Positions 8,813 through 17,839 of a stretch of 64,000 nucleotides of DNA are shown one piece after another. A program made the position numbers and the translations under genes. The notes under the pieces are model-generated. The model saw only the letters and a program-made list of their open reading frames with translations, did not search any database and was not told where the DNA came from. The first letter of the stretch is position 1. Every line of letters starts with the position of its first letter. This DNA comes from Lachnospiraceae bacterium (GTDB taxonomy: Bacteria; Bacillota; Clostridia; Lachnospirales; Lachnospiraceae). The stretch lies in assembly GCA_017472605.1 (NCBI GenBank), contig JAFUPV010000006.1, forward strand, positions 124,001 through 188,000, given 5' to 3'.

Positions 8813-10105
8813 ATGAGAATTGTTACATTAACCAGTGCCTCCAGAGAGAATCTGCTGGCAGATCTGTTAAAACGTGATCCAAACAACTATGACCAGTATG
8901 CGGCAGCAGTGCAGGACATTGTAAACCGTGTGAAAACAGAGAAGGATGCGGCTCTGTTTGACTATACCAGTCGATTTGATCATGCAGAGATTAATGCTTC
9001 AAACATTCGGGTGACTGATGCGGAGATTGAAGAGGCAATGTCAACCGTGGATCCGGCTCTGATGAAGGTTATGCAGAAGGCTCTCGTCAACATACGTCTG
9101 TATCATGAGAAACAGAAACAGTACAGCTGGTTTGATACGCAGGAAAATGGAACGATTCTGGGACAGAAGGTAACGCCTCTTGACAGTGTCGGCGTGTATG
9201 TTCCCGGCGGAAAAGCGGCGTATCCGTCTTCCGTTCTGATGAACATTATTCCGGCCGAGGTTGCAGGCGTTAAGCGGATTGTGATGGTAACGCCTCCGGG
9301 AAGAGATGGAAAAGTGAATCCGGTTACACTTGCTGCAGCGCATCTTGCCGGTGCAACGGAGGTCTATAAGGTTGGCGGCGCCCAGGCGATTGCCGCGCTG
9401 GCTTTTGGAACCGAATCAGTGCCGAAAGTAAACAAAATTGTCGGTCCGGGAAACATCTATGTTGCTCTGGCAAAAAAGGCCGTGTATGGTCATGTCAGCA
9501 TCGACAGCATTGCAGGACCAAGTGAGATCATGGTTGTGGCGGACGATACGGCAAACCCGAAATTTGTGGCTGCCGATCTGCTCTCTCAGGCAGAGCACGA
9601 TGAACTGGCCTGCGCAATTCTTGTAACGACCAGCAGAGAACTGGCTCAAAAGGTTTCCGCATTGACGGATGAATTTATTCAGAGTCTTTCCCGAAAGGAG
9701 ATTCTGGAAAAATCCATTGAGAATTATGGATACATTCTTGTTGTGGATTCCATGGAGGAAGCAGTGGATGTAGTCAATGAGATTGCACCGGAGCACCTGG
9801 AGATTCAGACAGCGAACCCGTTTGAGGTCATGACAAAGGTTCGCAACGCAGGAGCAATCTTCCTTGGAGAATACAGCTCCGAGCCGCTTGGCGACTATTT
9901 TGCAGGCCCGAACCACGTTCTTCCGACCAATGGAACCGCGAAGTTCTTCTCACCTCTTGGCGTTGATGCCTATGTAAAAAAATCAAGCATCATTTACTAT
10001 TCAAAAGAGTCACTGGAGCCGGTACACAAGGATATTATTCAGTTTGCCGAGAGCGAGTCGCTGACTGCCCATGCAAATTCGATCCGGGTGAGATTTGAAG
10101 ACTGA
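8813..10105 (+). CDS. hisD: Histidinol dehydrogenase HisD
   Basis: Zinc enzyme that oxidises L-histidinol to histidine in two NAD-dependent steps, the last of the pathway. Landmarks are VPGGKAAYPSSVLMN, the GPGNIYVALAKK block, DSIAGPSEIMV, the zinc/active-site region SQAEHDELA, and the C-terminal GPNHVLPTNGTAKFFSPLGVD. The start at 8813 (MRIVTLTSAS) has an AGGAG five bases upstream; an in-frame upstream ATG at 8732 would add 27 unlikely residues. It has 430 residues, a normal length. A 117-base spacer from hisG shows nothing notable. Confidence 0.96.
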   Translation: MRIVTLTSASRENLLADLLKRDPNNYDQYAAAVQDIVNRVKTEKDAALFDYTSRFDHAEINASNIRVTDAEIEEAMSTVDPALMKVMQKALVNIRLYHEKQKQYSWFDTQENGTILGQKVTPLDSVGVYVPGGKAAYPSSVLMNIIPAEVAGVKRIVMVTPPGRDGKVNPVTLAAAHLAGATEVYKVGGAQAIAALAFGTESVPKVNKIVGPGNIYVALAKKAVYGHVSIDSIAGPSEIMVVADDTANPKFVAADLLSQAEHDELACAILVTTSRELAQKVSALTDEFIQSLSRKEILEKSIENYGYILVVDSMEEAVDVVNEIAPEHLEIQTANPFEVMTKVRNAGAIFLGEYSSEPLGDYFAGPNHVLPTNGTAKFFSPLGVDAYVKKSSIIYYSKESLEPVHKDIIQFAESESLTAHANSIRVRFED

Positions 10106-10188
10106 GGATCCGGTTTGTCTGCGGTGTGGCAGCCGGGTGGAGATGCTGTGTTGAAGTGTAAATTGGAAGAAGCGGTGGAGAGATTGTT

Positions 10189-10776
10189 ATGGAACGAATT
10201 GCGGATATTACAAGAAATACAAAAGAAACAAAAATTTCGCTGAACCTGGAGCTGGACGGAAGCGGAATTGCGAATATTGATACCGGAATCGGTTTCTTTG
10301 ATCACATGCTGAACAGCTTTGCCAGACATGGTCTGTTTAATCTGGAAGCAAAGGTTGACGGAGATCTTTATGTGGACTGCCACCATACCATCGAGGATAC
10401 CGGAATTGTTCTTGGTGAAGCGATTGCGGAGGCAGTTGGAGACAAGAAATCCATGCGCCGTTATGGAAGCGTGATCCTTCCCATGGATGAGGCACTTGTT
10501 CTCTGTGCCATTGATCTTTCCGGAAGACCATACCTTGGGTTTGATGTGAATTTTACGGTTGATCGGGTGGGGGATTTTGATACGGAGATGGTGAAGGAGT
10601 TTTTCTATGCCGTTTCCTATAAGGCGGGAATGAACCTGCACATCCGCCAGCTGGCCGGAACAAACAACCATCATCTCATTGAAGGTGTTTTTAAGGCGTT
10701 TGCCAAGGCACTGGATCAGGCAACGATGATGGATTCCAGAATTGTTGATGTGCTTTCGACAAAAGGCAGTCTGTAA
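10189..10776 (+). CDS. hisB: Imidazoleglycerol-phosphate dehydratase HisB
   Basis: Mn-dependent dehydratase that converts imidazoleglycerol phosphate to imidazoleacetol phosphate. The metal-binding motifs are plain: GFFDHMLNSFARHG, DCHHTIEDTGIVLGEA, and the C-terminal mirror pair GMNLHIRQLAGTNNHHLIEGVFKAFAKAL (read as HIRQ and NNHHLIE). At 195 residues it is the monofunctional form, without the HisB-N phosphatase seen in enterobacteria. It sits between hisD and hisI; the genes making its substrate (hisA, hisF, hisH) are not in the operon. Confidence 0.96.
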   Translation: MERIADITRNTKETKISLNLELDGSGIANIDTGIGFFDHMLNSFARHGLFNLEAKVDGDLYVDCHHTIEDTGIVLGEAIAEAVGDKKSMRRYGSVILPMDEALVLCAIDLSGRPYLGFDVNFTVDRVGDFDTEMVKEFFYAVSYKAGMNLHIRQLAGTNNHHLIEGVFKAFAKALDQATMMDSRIVDVLSTKGSL

Positions 10777-10832
10777 TGCGGACGGAATGTACCGCCGGGT
10801 GATGTGCAGAATTGTGCCGGAAAGGAAATATG

Positions 10833-11198
10833 ATGTCAGAACAGAATGAATACACAGCAGTTCCGTTTGCGCTTTCGATTCCCTGGGAGGAACTGAAAAA
10901 GGACAGTGCCGGTCTTGTTCCATGCATTGTGCAGGACTGGAAAACCGGTCAGGTGCTGATGCTTGCCTACATGGATCAGGCTGCCTATGAAGAAACAGCG
11001 CAGAAGGGTGTGATGTGCTACTACAGCAGAAGCAGAAAATCAAGATGGCTCAAGGGAGAGACCAGCGGCCATTACCAGTATGTAAAGGCACTTTATGCGG
11101 ATTGCGATAAGGATACGCTGCTGGCGAAGGTGGCACAGGTAGGAGCCGCCTGCCATACCGGTTCTTATTCCTGTTTTTTCCATAAAGTTACAGAGTGA
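10833..11198 (+). CDS. hisI: Phosphoribosyl-AMP cyclohydrolase HisI
   Basis: Opens the adenine ring of phosphoribosyl-AMP in the third step of histidine synthesis. The motifs VQDWKTGQVLMLAYMD, YYSRSRKSRWLKGETSGH and DCDKDTLL are present, with the zinc cysteines in GAACHTGSYSCFF. It has 121 residues and no fused HisE (pyrophosphohydrolase) domain, so step two must be encoded elsewhere. Two adjacent ATGs occur at 10830 and 10833; the second is six bases from AGGA and is preferred. Last gene of the operon, followed by a terminator. Confidence 0.95.
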   Translation: MSEQNEYTAVPFALSIPWEELKKDSAGLVPCIVQDWKTGQVLMLAYMDQAAYEETAQKGVMCYYSRSRKSRWLKGETSGHYQYVKALYADCDKDTLLAKVAQVGAACHTGSYSCFFHKVTE

Positions 11199-11221
11199 TT
11201 CAAGAAGGTTTTACTGAATAA

Positions 11222-11270
11222 GAAAAGGAAGGGTCTGTCATGAAAGAAGTTTTATGGCAGACTTTTCTTT
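11222..11270 (+). terminator. Rho-independent terminator of the his operon
   Basis: A nine-base stem with one G-U pair (GTCTGTCAT at 11233-11241, ATGGCAGAC at 11254-11262) is followed by ttttcttt; flanking aagaaaa/ttttctt extends it. It lies 35 bases after the hisI stop. Confidence 0.8.
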
Positions 11271-11335
11271 ATGTGAATTTCGATTCGTTTGTTTCTGTTT
11301 GTTCCTTTCATTCTGCTCTGTACATGAAATTGCGC

Positions 11336-11364
11336 TTGCTATTTCATGAATAAGCAGGTAAAAT
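11336..11364 (+). promoter_or_regulatory. Probable promoter for the radical SAM-RNase G operon
   Basis: TTGCTA at 11336-11341 and TAAAAT at 11359-11364 are 17 bases apart, 65 bases before the ATG. The hexamers are moderate matches. The rest of the 231-base gap after hisI holds the his terminator and AT-rich sequence. Confidence 0.6.
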
Positions 11365-11429
11365 AGTATTTGTAGAAATGGCTCTTTTATTCCAATTGAT
11401 AATAGAAGCAGAAAGAGGATTTATAAATT

Positions 11430-13331
11430 ATGATCACAACAAAATTGAAAAAAGCACCTGTCAGGACAGCGCTTCCGGAGGAAATTCTGCTGCAGATTGA
11501 AAAACCGGCACGTTATCTTGGCAATGAAGTAAATGCTGTCAATAAGGACCGCTCGAAGGTGAGTGTGTCCTTTTGCATGTGTTTCCCGGATGTCTATGAG
11601 ATTGGCATGTCTCATCTGGGAATCCAGATTTTATATGATATGTTTAACCGCAGAGAAGACACGTACTGTGACCGTGTCTATTCGCCGTGGACAGATCTGG
11701 ACAAAATCATGCGGGAGAAAGACATTCCACTGTTTGCTGTTGAGTCTCAGGATCCAGTCCGCTCCTTTGATTTTCTTGGAATTACCCTGCAGTACGAAAT
11801 GTGCTATACCAATGTTCTGCAGATCATTGATCTGAGTAAGATCCCGCTTCGTGCCAAAGACCGGACACTCGAGGATCCATTTGTGATCGGAGGCGGCCCC
11901 TGTACCTATAATCCGGAGCCGATCGCACCGTTTTTTGACCTGTTTTACATGGGGGAGGGAGAGACGCAGTACGATGCTCTTCTGGAAGCATATAAGACAT
12001 GGAAGCAGTCCGGCGGTTCCAGAAAAGAGTTTCTGGAGATGGCAGCGGAAATCCCCGGTATTTATGTTCCTCAGTTCTATGATGTGGAATATAAGGAGGA
12101 TGGAACGCTGAAATCCTTTACGCCAAATAATGTTCACGCAAAGCCGACCATTACGAAGGAAGTGGTAATGGACATGACGTCTGCCGTGTATCCGGAGAAG
12201 CCGCTTGTTCCCCATATCCGTGCGGTACAGGATCGTGTTGTTCTGGAAATTCAGCGCGGCTGCATCCGCGGCTGCCGGTTCTGCCAGGCTGGAATGATTT
12301 ACCGTCCGGTCCGTGAACGTGATGTGGAGCGGCTGAAGGAACTGGCTGTTACGATGCTGGCGAACACCGGTCATGAGGAGATCTCGTTAAGCTCGCTCAG
12401 TTCCAGTGACTATTCCTGTCTTCCGGAGCTGGTGAACTTCCTGATTGAAGAATGCAGGAAGAAAAACATCAACATTTCGCTTCCGTCTCTTCGAATTGAC
12501 GCGTTTTCGCTGGATGTGATGAGCAAGGTTCAGGATGTGAAAAAGAGCAGTCTTACTTTTGCACCGGAGGCGGGAACACAGCGGCTTCGTGACGTAATCA
12601 ACAAAGGACTGACAGAGGAAGTGATTCTGCAGGGCGCTGGAGAAGCCTTTGATGCCGGCTGGAACCATGTGAAGCTGTATTTTATGCTTGGCCTGCCTAC
12701 AGAGACGGATGAAGACCGCAGAGGAATTCCGCTGCTGGCAGAGAAAATTGCAGAACGCTATTATCAGATTCCGAAGGATAAGAGAAACGGAAAGTGTCAG
12801 ATTGTAATCAGCACGTCCTTCTTTATTCCCAAGCCGTTTACTCCTCTGCAGTGGGCAACCATGCACACACCATCTGAATACCTTGGCATGGCCCGCGTGG
12901 TAAACCATACCATGCGGGAACAGCTGAATCAGAAGAGTCTGAAATATAACTGGCATGAAGCGGATGTGACTGTTCTGGAAGGCGTATTTGCGCGCGGTGA
13001 CAGAAAGGTAGCAGACGTGATTGAGGCAGCATACCGAAAGGGTGTCCTGTTTGATGCATGGACGGAGAACTTTGATTACAAAGTCTGGGTGGATACCTTT
13101 GAAGAATGCGGCGTTTCCATGGATTTCTATACGACACGTCCGCGTGATCTGGACGAGCTGTTTCCGTGGGATTTCATTGATACCGGTGTTACCAAGGAGT
13201 TTTTCAAGCGTGAATGGTTAAAAGCGCAGAAAGAAGAAACAACAAGAAACTGCCGTCAGGGCTGTTCCGGCTGCGGCGCGATGAAGTTTGGAGGAGGTGT
13301 CTGCTTTGAAAATACGAATGCAGTTTGCTAA
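11430..13331 (+). CDS. B12-binding-like radical SAM protein (TIGR03960 type)
   Basis: Member of a radical SAM family usually encoded next to the TIGR03936 partner and RNase G in Clostridia; its biochemical role is not established, though RNA modification is often proposed. The N-terminal 200 residues resemble a B12-binding-like domain. The cluster motif C-x3-C-x2-C is at residues 278, 282 and 285 (RGCIRGCRFCQAG). Typical radical SAM strands follow, including SLPSLRIDAFS and LTFAPEAGTQRLRD. The C-terminus is Cys-rich (CRQGCSGCG). At 633 residues the length is normal. A strong AGAGGA precedes the ATG. The downstream gene overlaps its end. Confidence 0.9.
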   Translation: MITTKLKKAPVRTALPEEILLQIEKPARYLGNEVNAVNKDRSKVSVSFCMCFPDVYEIGMSHLGIQILYDMFNRREDTYCDRVYSPWTDLDKIMREKDIPLFAVESQDPVRSFDFLGITLQYEMCYTNVLQIIDLSKIPLRAKDRTLEDPFVIGGGPCTYNPEPIAPFFDLFYMGEGETQYDALLEAYKTWKQSGGSRKEFLEMAAEIPGIYVPQFYDVEYKEDGTLKSFTPNNVHAKPTITKEVVMDMTSAVYPEKPLVPHIRAVQDRVVLEIQRGCIRGCRFCQAGMIYRPVRERDVERLKELAVTMLANTGHEEISLSSLSSSDYSCLPELVNFLIEECRKKNINISLPSLRIDAFSLDVMSKVQDVKKSSLTFAPEAGTQRLRDVINKGLTEEVILQGAGEAFDAGWNHVKLYFMLGLPTETDEDRRGIPLLAEKIAERYYQIPKDKRNGKCQIVISTSFFIPKPFTPLQWATMHTPSEYLGMARVVNHTMREQLNQKSLKYNWHEADVTVLEGVFARGDRKVADVIEAAYRKGVLFDAWTENFDYKVWVDTFEECGVSMDFYTTRPRDLDELFPWDFIDTGVTKEFFKREWLKAQKEETTRNCRQGCSGCGAMKFGGGVCFENTNAVC

Positions 13332-14028
13332 ATATGGAAGAATGCTTTATATCGGTCATCTGGATGTGATGCGGTATTTTCAGAAAGCGCTTCGCCGTGC
13401 CGAAGTACCGATGGTGTTTACAAAGGGATTCAGTCCCCATCCAATCCTGTCCTTTGCGGCTCCTCTTGGCGTAGGAATTGAAAGCGGAGCGGAATATGCG
13501 GATCTGGAGGTCTATGAAAGCGGTTCCAGCGCGGAGATGATCGAAAAACTGAATCGTGCAATGGTTCCGGGAATGGAAATTATTGACTGGAGACAGATTC
13601 CAGATGACGCACCAAACGCGATGAGCAGTGTGGCTGCAGCGGACTATTGCCTTACGTTTCGTGCCGGAAAGGGACCTGAGAATATGGATGAATACCTGGA
13701 TGGTCTGGAACGCTTTTTACAGAATGAGTCGATTCTCATTGAGAAAAAAACAAAGAAGGGAAGCCGTGAGCTTGATATCCGTCCACTGATCTATGAATAT
13801 AAGCTGCAAAAAGGGGACGAGCCGGCTGTTTTCCTTCAGGTGTGTACAGGCAGTGTTGATAATTTGAAACCGGAACTGGTTCTTGCCGCCTACCATGATG
13901 CGGCTGGACTTACCTATCCGGAAAACGATCTGTTTATCAGCCGGTTGGAAACCTATACCAATGTTTCTTCGGAGGAAGGAAAACGGAATCTTGTACCGCT
14001 TCGTGAGATTGGAGCAGTGATCCAATGA
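13306..14028 (+). CDS. TIGR03936 radical-SAM-associated protein (DUF2344)
   Basis: Partner protein that almost always follows or is fused to TIGR03960 proteins; function unproven. It begins LKIRMQFAKYGRM, with the family motifs YIGHLDVMRYFQKALRRAE, GFSPHPILSFAAPLGVG and, later, ELDIRPLIYEYKL. I place the start at TTG 13306 because GGAGGAGGTG ends about six bases before it and the family normally starts M-K-I-R; the next ATG is at 13318. The first 26 bases overlap the upstream gene, so translation is probably coupled. Its own stop overlaps the RNase G start by four bases (ATGA). 240 residues. Confidence 0.87.
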   Translation: MKIRMQFAKYGRMLYIGHLDVMRYFQKALRRAEVPMVFTKGFSPHPILSFAAPLGVGIESGAEYADLEVYESGSSAEMIEKLNRAMVPGMEIIDWRQIPDDAPNAMSSVAAADYCLTFRAGKGPENMDEYLDGLERFLQNESILIEKKTKKGSRELDIRPLIYEYKLQKGDEPAVFLQVCTGSVDNLKPELVLAAYHDAAGLTYPENDLFISRLETYTNVSSEEGKRNLVPLREIGAVIQ

Positions 14029-15212
14029 GCAAGTGGGTGTTTCTGAAAAAGAATCAGGCAGTTCTTGGCTGCCTGATGGATTCAAACCGAATGATTGAGT
14101 GCCGGGTTGATAATCGGGAAGACAGCCTTGTCGGAAGCATCTATGTTGCCAGAATTGAAAATCTGGTATCGGGACTTCGGGCCGCGTTTCTAAGCATTGG
14201 AGACCGTACCTGCTATTATTCCCTGGCAGGAGCAGCAGAACCTGTTTTCTGCCGCAGACAGCGGGCCGGATTGTTTACGGCAGGTGATGAGATCCTGGTT
14301 CAGATTGAGAAGGATGCTATGAAAACCAAGGATCCGGTTGCGCGGGGTGTTCTTCAGATTGGCGGACGCTATGGAGTTGTCATGTATCCGGAAAAAGGAA
14401 TTTACTTTTCCAAAAAGATTACCGATGAATCCTGGCGTGATACCATGAAAAAAGCTTTCAGGCACCGACTGCCGGATGGCTTTGGGATTCTTCTTCGGAC
14501 AAATGCAGCGACAGCATCCCGTGAAGAAATCGAAGAGGAAATGATCCGTCTTTCCACCCAGCTGCAGGAAATTATTGAAAAGGCTCCGTATCGAAGCTTC
14601 GGAACGCGGCTCTGGAAGCCGCAGCCGGACTATCTGCAGACGCTTCGTGATCTTCCGATGCATGGAGTGGAAGAGATTGTTACCGATGATGAAACATTGT
14701 TTGATGAACTTTCTTCGGCGCTTCTTGCATATCCTGAGACAGCTGCGATTTCATGCAGGTACTATCAGGACCGTTTGCTGTCACTGGAAAAATGCTATCG
14801 GATTCCATTCTTTTTGGAACAGGTAAAAGAGAAACAGGTCTGGCTGAATTCGGGAGCCTATCTGGTGATCGAACAGACGGAAGCGCTGACGGCGGTTGAT
14901 GTGAACACAGGAAAGGCGACAGGAAACCGGAAGGAATGGGAAGCCTTCCTTTTCCGGACAAACATGGAAGCTGCCAGAGAAATCATGGCACAGATCCGTT
15001 TACGAAATCTGTCAGGAATCATTATTCTTGACTTTATCAATATGAAAGATCCGGCTCATCAGGAAGAATTGCTGTCCTGTCTGCGGTCACTGGCAGTCAG
15101 TGATCCAGTCCGGACAGCTGTGATTGATATGACTCCTCTTGGACTGGTGGAAGTAACGAGAAAGAAGGAAAAAGATACGCTGGAAAAGCAGCTGAGTTTG
15201 CTGCAGAATTAG
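14025..15212 (+). CDS. rng: Ribonuclease E/G family protein (RNase G-like), lacking the Zn-link
   Basis: Endoribonuclease for rRNA maturation and RNA decay. The N-terminal S1-like part (DNREDSLVGSIYVARIENLV, shortened) and the DNase I-like catalytic core are present, with both metal-binding Asp motifs: TAVDVNTGKATG and IILDFINMKD. The chain ends at about residue 395 just after the MTPLGLVEVTRKK block, where RNase E/G proteins normally continue into a CPxCxG zinc link and small domain. No frameshift is visible: the stop is followed nine bases later by the next gene. So this is a short form that may rely on another mode of dimerisation. ATGA overlap with the upstream gene. Confidence 0.88.
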   Translation: MSKWVFLKKNQAVLGCLMDSNRMIECRVDNREDSLVGSIYVARIENLVSGLRAAFLSIGDRTCYYSLAGAAEPVFCRRQRAGLFTAGDEILVQIEKDAMKTKDPVARGVLQIGGRYGVVMYPEKGIYFSKKITDESWRDTMKKAFRHRLPDGFGILLRTNAATASREEIEEEMIRLSTQLQEIIEKAPYRSFGTRLWKPQPDYLQTLRDLPMHGVEEIVTDDETLFDELSSALLAYPETAAISCRYYQDRLLSLEKCYRIPFFLEQVKEKQVWLNSGAYLVIEQTEALTAVDVNTGKATGNRKEWEAFLFRTNMEAAREIMAQIRLRNLSGIIILDFINMKDPAHQEELLSCLRSLAVSDPVRTAVIDMTPLGLVEVTRKKEKDTLEKQLSLLQN

Positions 15213-15221
15213 GAGTTTGCT

Positions 15222-16445
15222 ATGAGTAACATTATGTTTTTCTGTATTCCCGCCCATGGACATACCAATCCTACGATTGGTGTAGTAAGAGAACTGGTTA
15301 AACTTGGGCACTGTGTCAGATACTATTCGTTCACGGAGTTTCAGGAGAAAATTGAAGCGGCAGGTGCCGAGTTCGTTGCGTGTGACAGCTACCTGCCGCC
15401 TGCGCCGGATGATCTGGATGAAAAAGTCGGTAAAGATTTTGCTTCGCTGATTGAAATGGTTGCAGATACAACGATTGCTCTGGACCCGCTGGTAAAAGAG
15501 GACATCGCTGCCTTTCATCCTGACTGTATTATTTCCGATTCCGTCTGCTTCTGGGGTAAGCTGTTTGCATGGAAATATCAGATCCCATTTGTTTGTTCAA
15601 CGACAACGATGGCATTTAATCAGCATACAGCAAAGCTGATGAAACAAAGTTTTACTGAGATTATCCGCATGTTCACGGGAATGCCGAGGATTCAAAAGAA
15701 GATGGAATATCTGAGACAGAATGGTTACCAGATAGAGAACTTTGTTTCTATCATTCAGAATGACAATGAAACAAATACAATTGTCTATACTTCCAGTCGT
15801 TTTCAGCCTATGGCAGAGACGTTTTCAAAACGCTATCTGTTTGCCGGGCCGTCTGTGGCAGAAACGTCAATTGTGCCGATCTGTCCGACATCCGCGAGAA
15901 AAAAACGTCCTCAGATCTATGTTTCCCTGGGAACGGTTCTGAATAACAACATCGAATTTTATCGGAATTGTATCAAGGCATTTTCTGAAATAGACTGTCA
16001 GGTGGTTCTGTCCGTTGGAAAGAATACGGATCTGTCTAAACTTGGTGAGATTCCGGCATATTTCACCGTGCTTCCTTATGTGAATCAGCTGGAAGTGCTT
16101 GCAAAATCCGATGTGTTTGTAACGCACTGCGGAATGAACAGTGTTCAGGAAAGTCTTTATCTGGGTGTTCCCATGGTACTTTTCCCGCAGCATTCGGAAG
16201 AATATGCAGTGGCTCATCGTGCAGAAGAGCTTGGCACCGGCGTGCGCATCAAACGTGCGTCAGTGAAAACGCTGAAAAAAGCAGTTCAGGAAGTGATCAA
16301 GAATCCGCAGTATAAAAAGAATGCGATGGAAATGAGAGAAAACTTTATGCAGTGTGCCGGTCCGGCCGGTGCTGCTGCGTGGATAGAAAAGGTGATTCCG
16401 CAGAAGGAAGAAAAAGCGGAAGCGGAAGATGACAGAGCACTGTAA
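15222..16445 (+). CDS. MGT-type (UDP-glucuronosyltransferase-like) glycosyltransferase
   Basis: GT1-family, GT-B fold glycosyltransferase that would move a sugar from a nucleotide sugar to a small acceptor; the acceptor is unknown. The N-terminal domain starts IMFFCIPAHGHTNP, the acceptor-site His motif of MGT/YjiC enzymes. The C-terminal donor domain has VSLGTVLNNN and VTHCGMNSVQESLYLGVPMV near residue 302, close to the PSPG-like signature. 407 residues, no membrane segment. It lies nine bases after rng with AGGAG between, so it is probably read from the rng transcript, but it is not a usual member of that operon. Confidence 0.88.
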   Translation: MSNIMFFCIPAHGHTNPTIGVVRELVKLGHCVRYYSFTEFQEKIEAAGAEFVACDSYLPPAPDDLDEKVGKDFASLIEMVADTTIALDPLVKEDIAAFHPDCIISDSVCFWGKLFAWKYQIPFVCSTTTMAFNQHTAKLMKQSFTEIIRMFTGMPRIQKKMEYLRQNGYQIENFVSIIQNDNETNTIVYTSSRFQPMAETFSKRYLFAGPSVAETSIVPICPTSARKKRPQIYVSLGTVLNNNIEFYRNCIKAFSEIDCQVVLSVGKNTDLSKLGEIPAYFTVLPYVNQLEVLAKSDVFVTHCGMNSVQESLYLGVPMVLFPQHSEEYAVAHRAEELGTGVRIKRASVKTLKKAVQEVIKNPQYKKNAMEMRENFMQCAGPAGAAAWIEKVIPQKEEKAEAEDDRAL

Positions 16446-16516
16446 CAGATGAAGACATCAGTATGTTGTTGAAATCAGGCATGTAACAATGTTGTATTTA
16501 TAAATGGGAGAATGTT

Positions 16517-17698
16517 ATGCGGAATTTTGAGTATTATACTCCGACAAAGGTTGTGTTTGGCAAAGATGCGGAATGCAGAGTTGGTGAGCTGGTAAAAGAA
16601 CAGAAGTGTAAAAGCGTGCTTGTCCATTATGGAAGCGGAAGCGTGATTCGCTCCGGCCTTCTTGAACGGATCACGCAGTCACTGGATCAGGCAGGGATTC
16701 GCTATGTTTCTCTTGGCGGTGTTGTGCCGAATCCGCGTCTTTCCAAAGTACGCGAAGGAATTGAATTGTGCAGAAAGGAGCATGTGGATTTTATTCTTGC
16801 AGTCGGAGGCGGAAGCGTCATCGATTCAGCGAAGGCAATTGGCTATGGCACAGCAAATACCGGAGATGTCTGGGATTTCTATACAAAGAAAAGAGCTCCG
16901 GAAGGATGTCTTCCCATTGGTGCTGTTTTGACGATTGCCGCTGCCGGCAGTGAAATGAGCGATTCTTCCGTTATTACGAACGAGGATGGCTGGATGAAGC
17001 GCGGATGCAACAGCAATTATTGCCGCTGCCGGTTTGCAGTCATGAATCCGGAGCTTACCTATACCCTTCCGGATTATCAGACTCAGAGCGGCTGTGTTGA
17101 TATTATGATGCATACCATGGAGCGTTATCTGAACCGTGAGGAAAACATGGAAATGACGGATGGTATCAGTGAAACATTGTTGCGGAATGTGATGGAGCAG
17201 GCTCTTGTCCTGAAACAGGATCCATGCAATTACGAAGCCAGAGCGGAAGTGATGTGGGCAGGAAGTCTGTCGCACAACGGGCTGACCGGCTGCGGTACCG
17301 GCGGGGGAGACTGGGCATCCCACCAGATTGAGCATGAGCTGGGCGGTATGTTTGATGTCGCACATGGCGCCGGGCTGGCTGCTGTCTGGGGAAGCTGGGC
17401 ACGATATGTTTATAAGGAATGCCCGAAGCGGTTCGCAATGCTGGCAGAACGTGTTCTGCAGGTAGAGAATCAGGGAAGTGACGAACAGACTGCGCTGCGC
17501 GGCATCGAAGCGATGGAAGCGTTTTATCGTAAGATTGGAATGCCGGCCAGTCTGGAAGAGCTTGGTATCCATCCGACAGAGGAGCAGATTCTTGACATGG
17601 CAGAAAAGTGCTGTTTCTGGGGAAAGAGAACTGTTGGAACCGTCAGAGCACTGAAAAGTGAAGATGTGGCCGAAATCTATCGAATGGCATCCCGCTGA
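16517..17698 (+). CDS. Iron-containing alcohol dehydrogenase
   Basis: NAD(P)-dependent group III alcohol dehydrogenase, resembling butanol dehydrogenase (BdhA/YqdH-like). The dinucleotide region GGGSVIDSAKAIG and metal-binding His region HQIEHELGGMFDVAHGAGLA are present; AAAGSEMSDSSVI is the usual third block. 393 residues, normal length. It begins 71 bases after the glycosyltransferase with GGGAG upstream; no clear promoter or terminator is seen in that gap. The aldehyde or alcohol used cannot be told from the sequence. It belongs to the accessory stretch between rng and rplU. Confidence 0.9.
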   Translation: MRNFEYYTPTKVVFGKDAECRVGELVKEQKCKSVLVHYGSGSVIRSGLLERITQSLDQAGIRYVSLGGVVPNPRLSKVREGIELCRKEHVDFILAVGGGSVIDSAKAIGYGTANTGDVWDFYTKKRAPEGCLPIGAVLTIAAAGSEMSDSSVITNEDGWMKRGCNSNYCRCRFAVMNPELTYTLPDYQTQSGCVDIMMHTMERYLNREENMEMTDGISETLLRNVMEQALVLKQDPCNYEARAEVMWAGSLSHNGLTGCGTGGGDWASHQIEHELGGMFDVAHGAGLAAVWGSWARYVYKECPKRFAMLAERVLQVENQGSDEQTALRGIEAMEAFYRKIGMPASLEELGIHPTEEQILDMAEKCCFWGKRTVGTVRALKSEDVAEIYRMASR

Positions 17699-17755
17699 GA
17701 AATGGGCAGAAGGATTCGCTGGAAAGAATTGCCTTAAAAAAATCTGGAAATGGCA

Positions 17756-17784
17756 TTGTATTTTCAGATGGAATTCGGTATAAT
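17756..17784 (+). promoter_or_regulatory. SigA-type promoter of the large secreted protein gene
   Basis: TTGTAT at 17756-17761 and TATAAT at 17779-17784 are 17 bases apart. This promoter lies inside the longest open frame, which shows that the coding sequence starts downstream, at TTG 17840. Confidence 0.8.
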
Positions 17785-17839
17785 GATTAAATCTCAATTT
17801 CGAAGGAATTCGAAAGATTGTATGAGGGGGAATCAGATT

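Noticed and set aside
15200..15222. Frameshift cutting off the RNase G zinc link
   Set aside because: No Cys-x2-Cys coding sequence is found in any frame after the stop; the next gene starts nine bases later.
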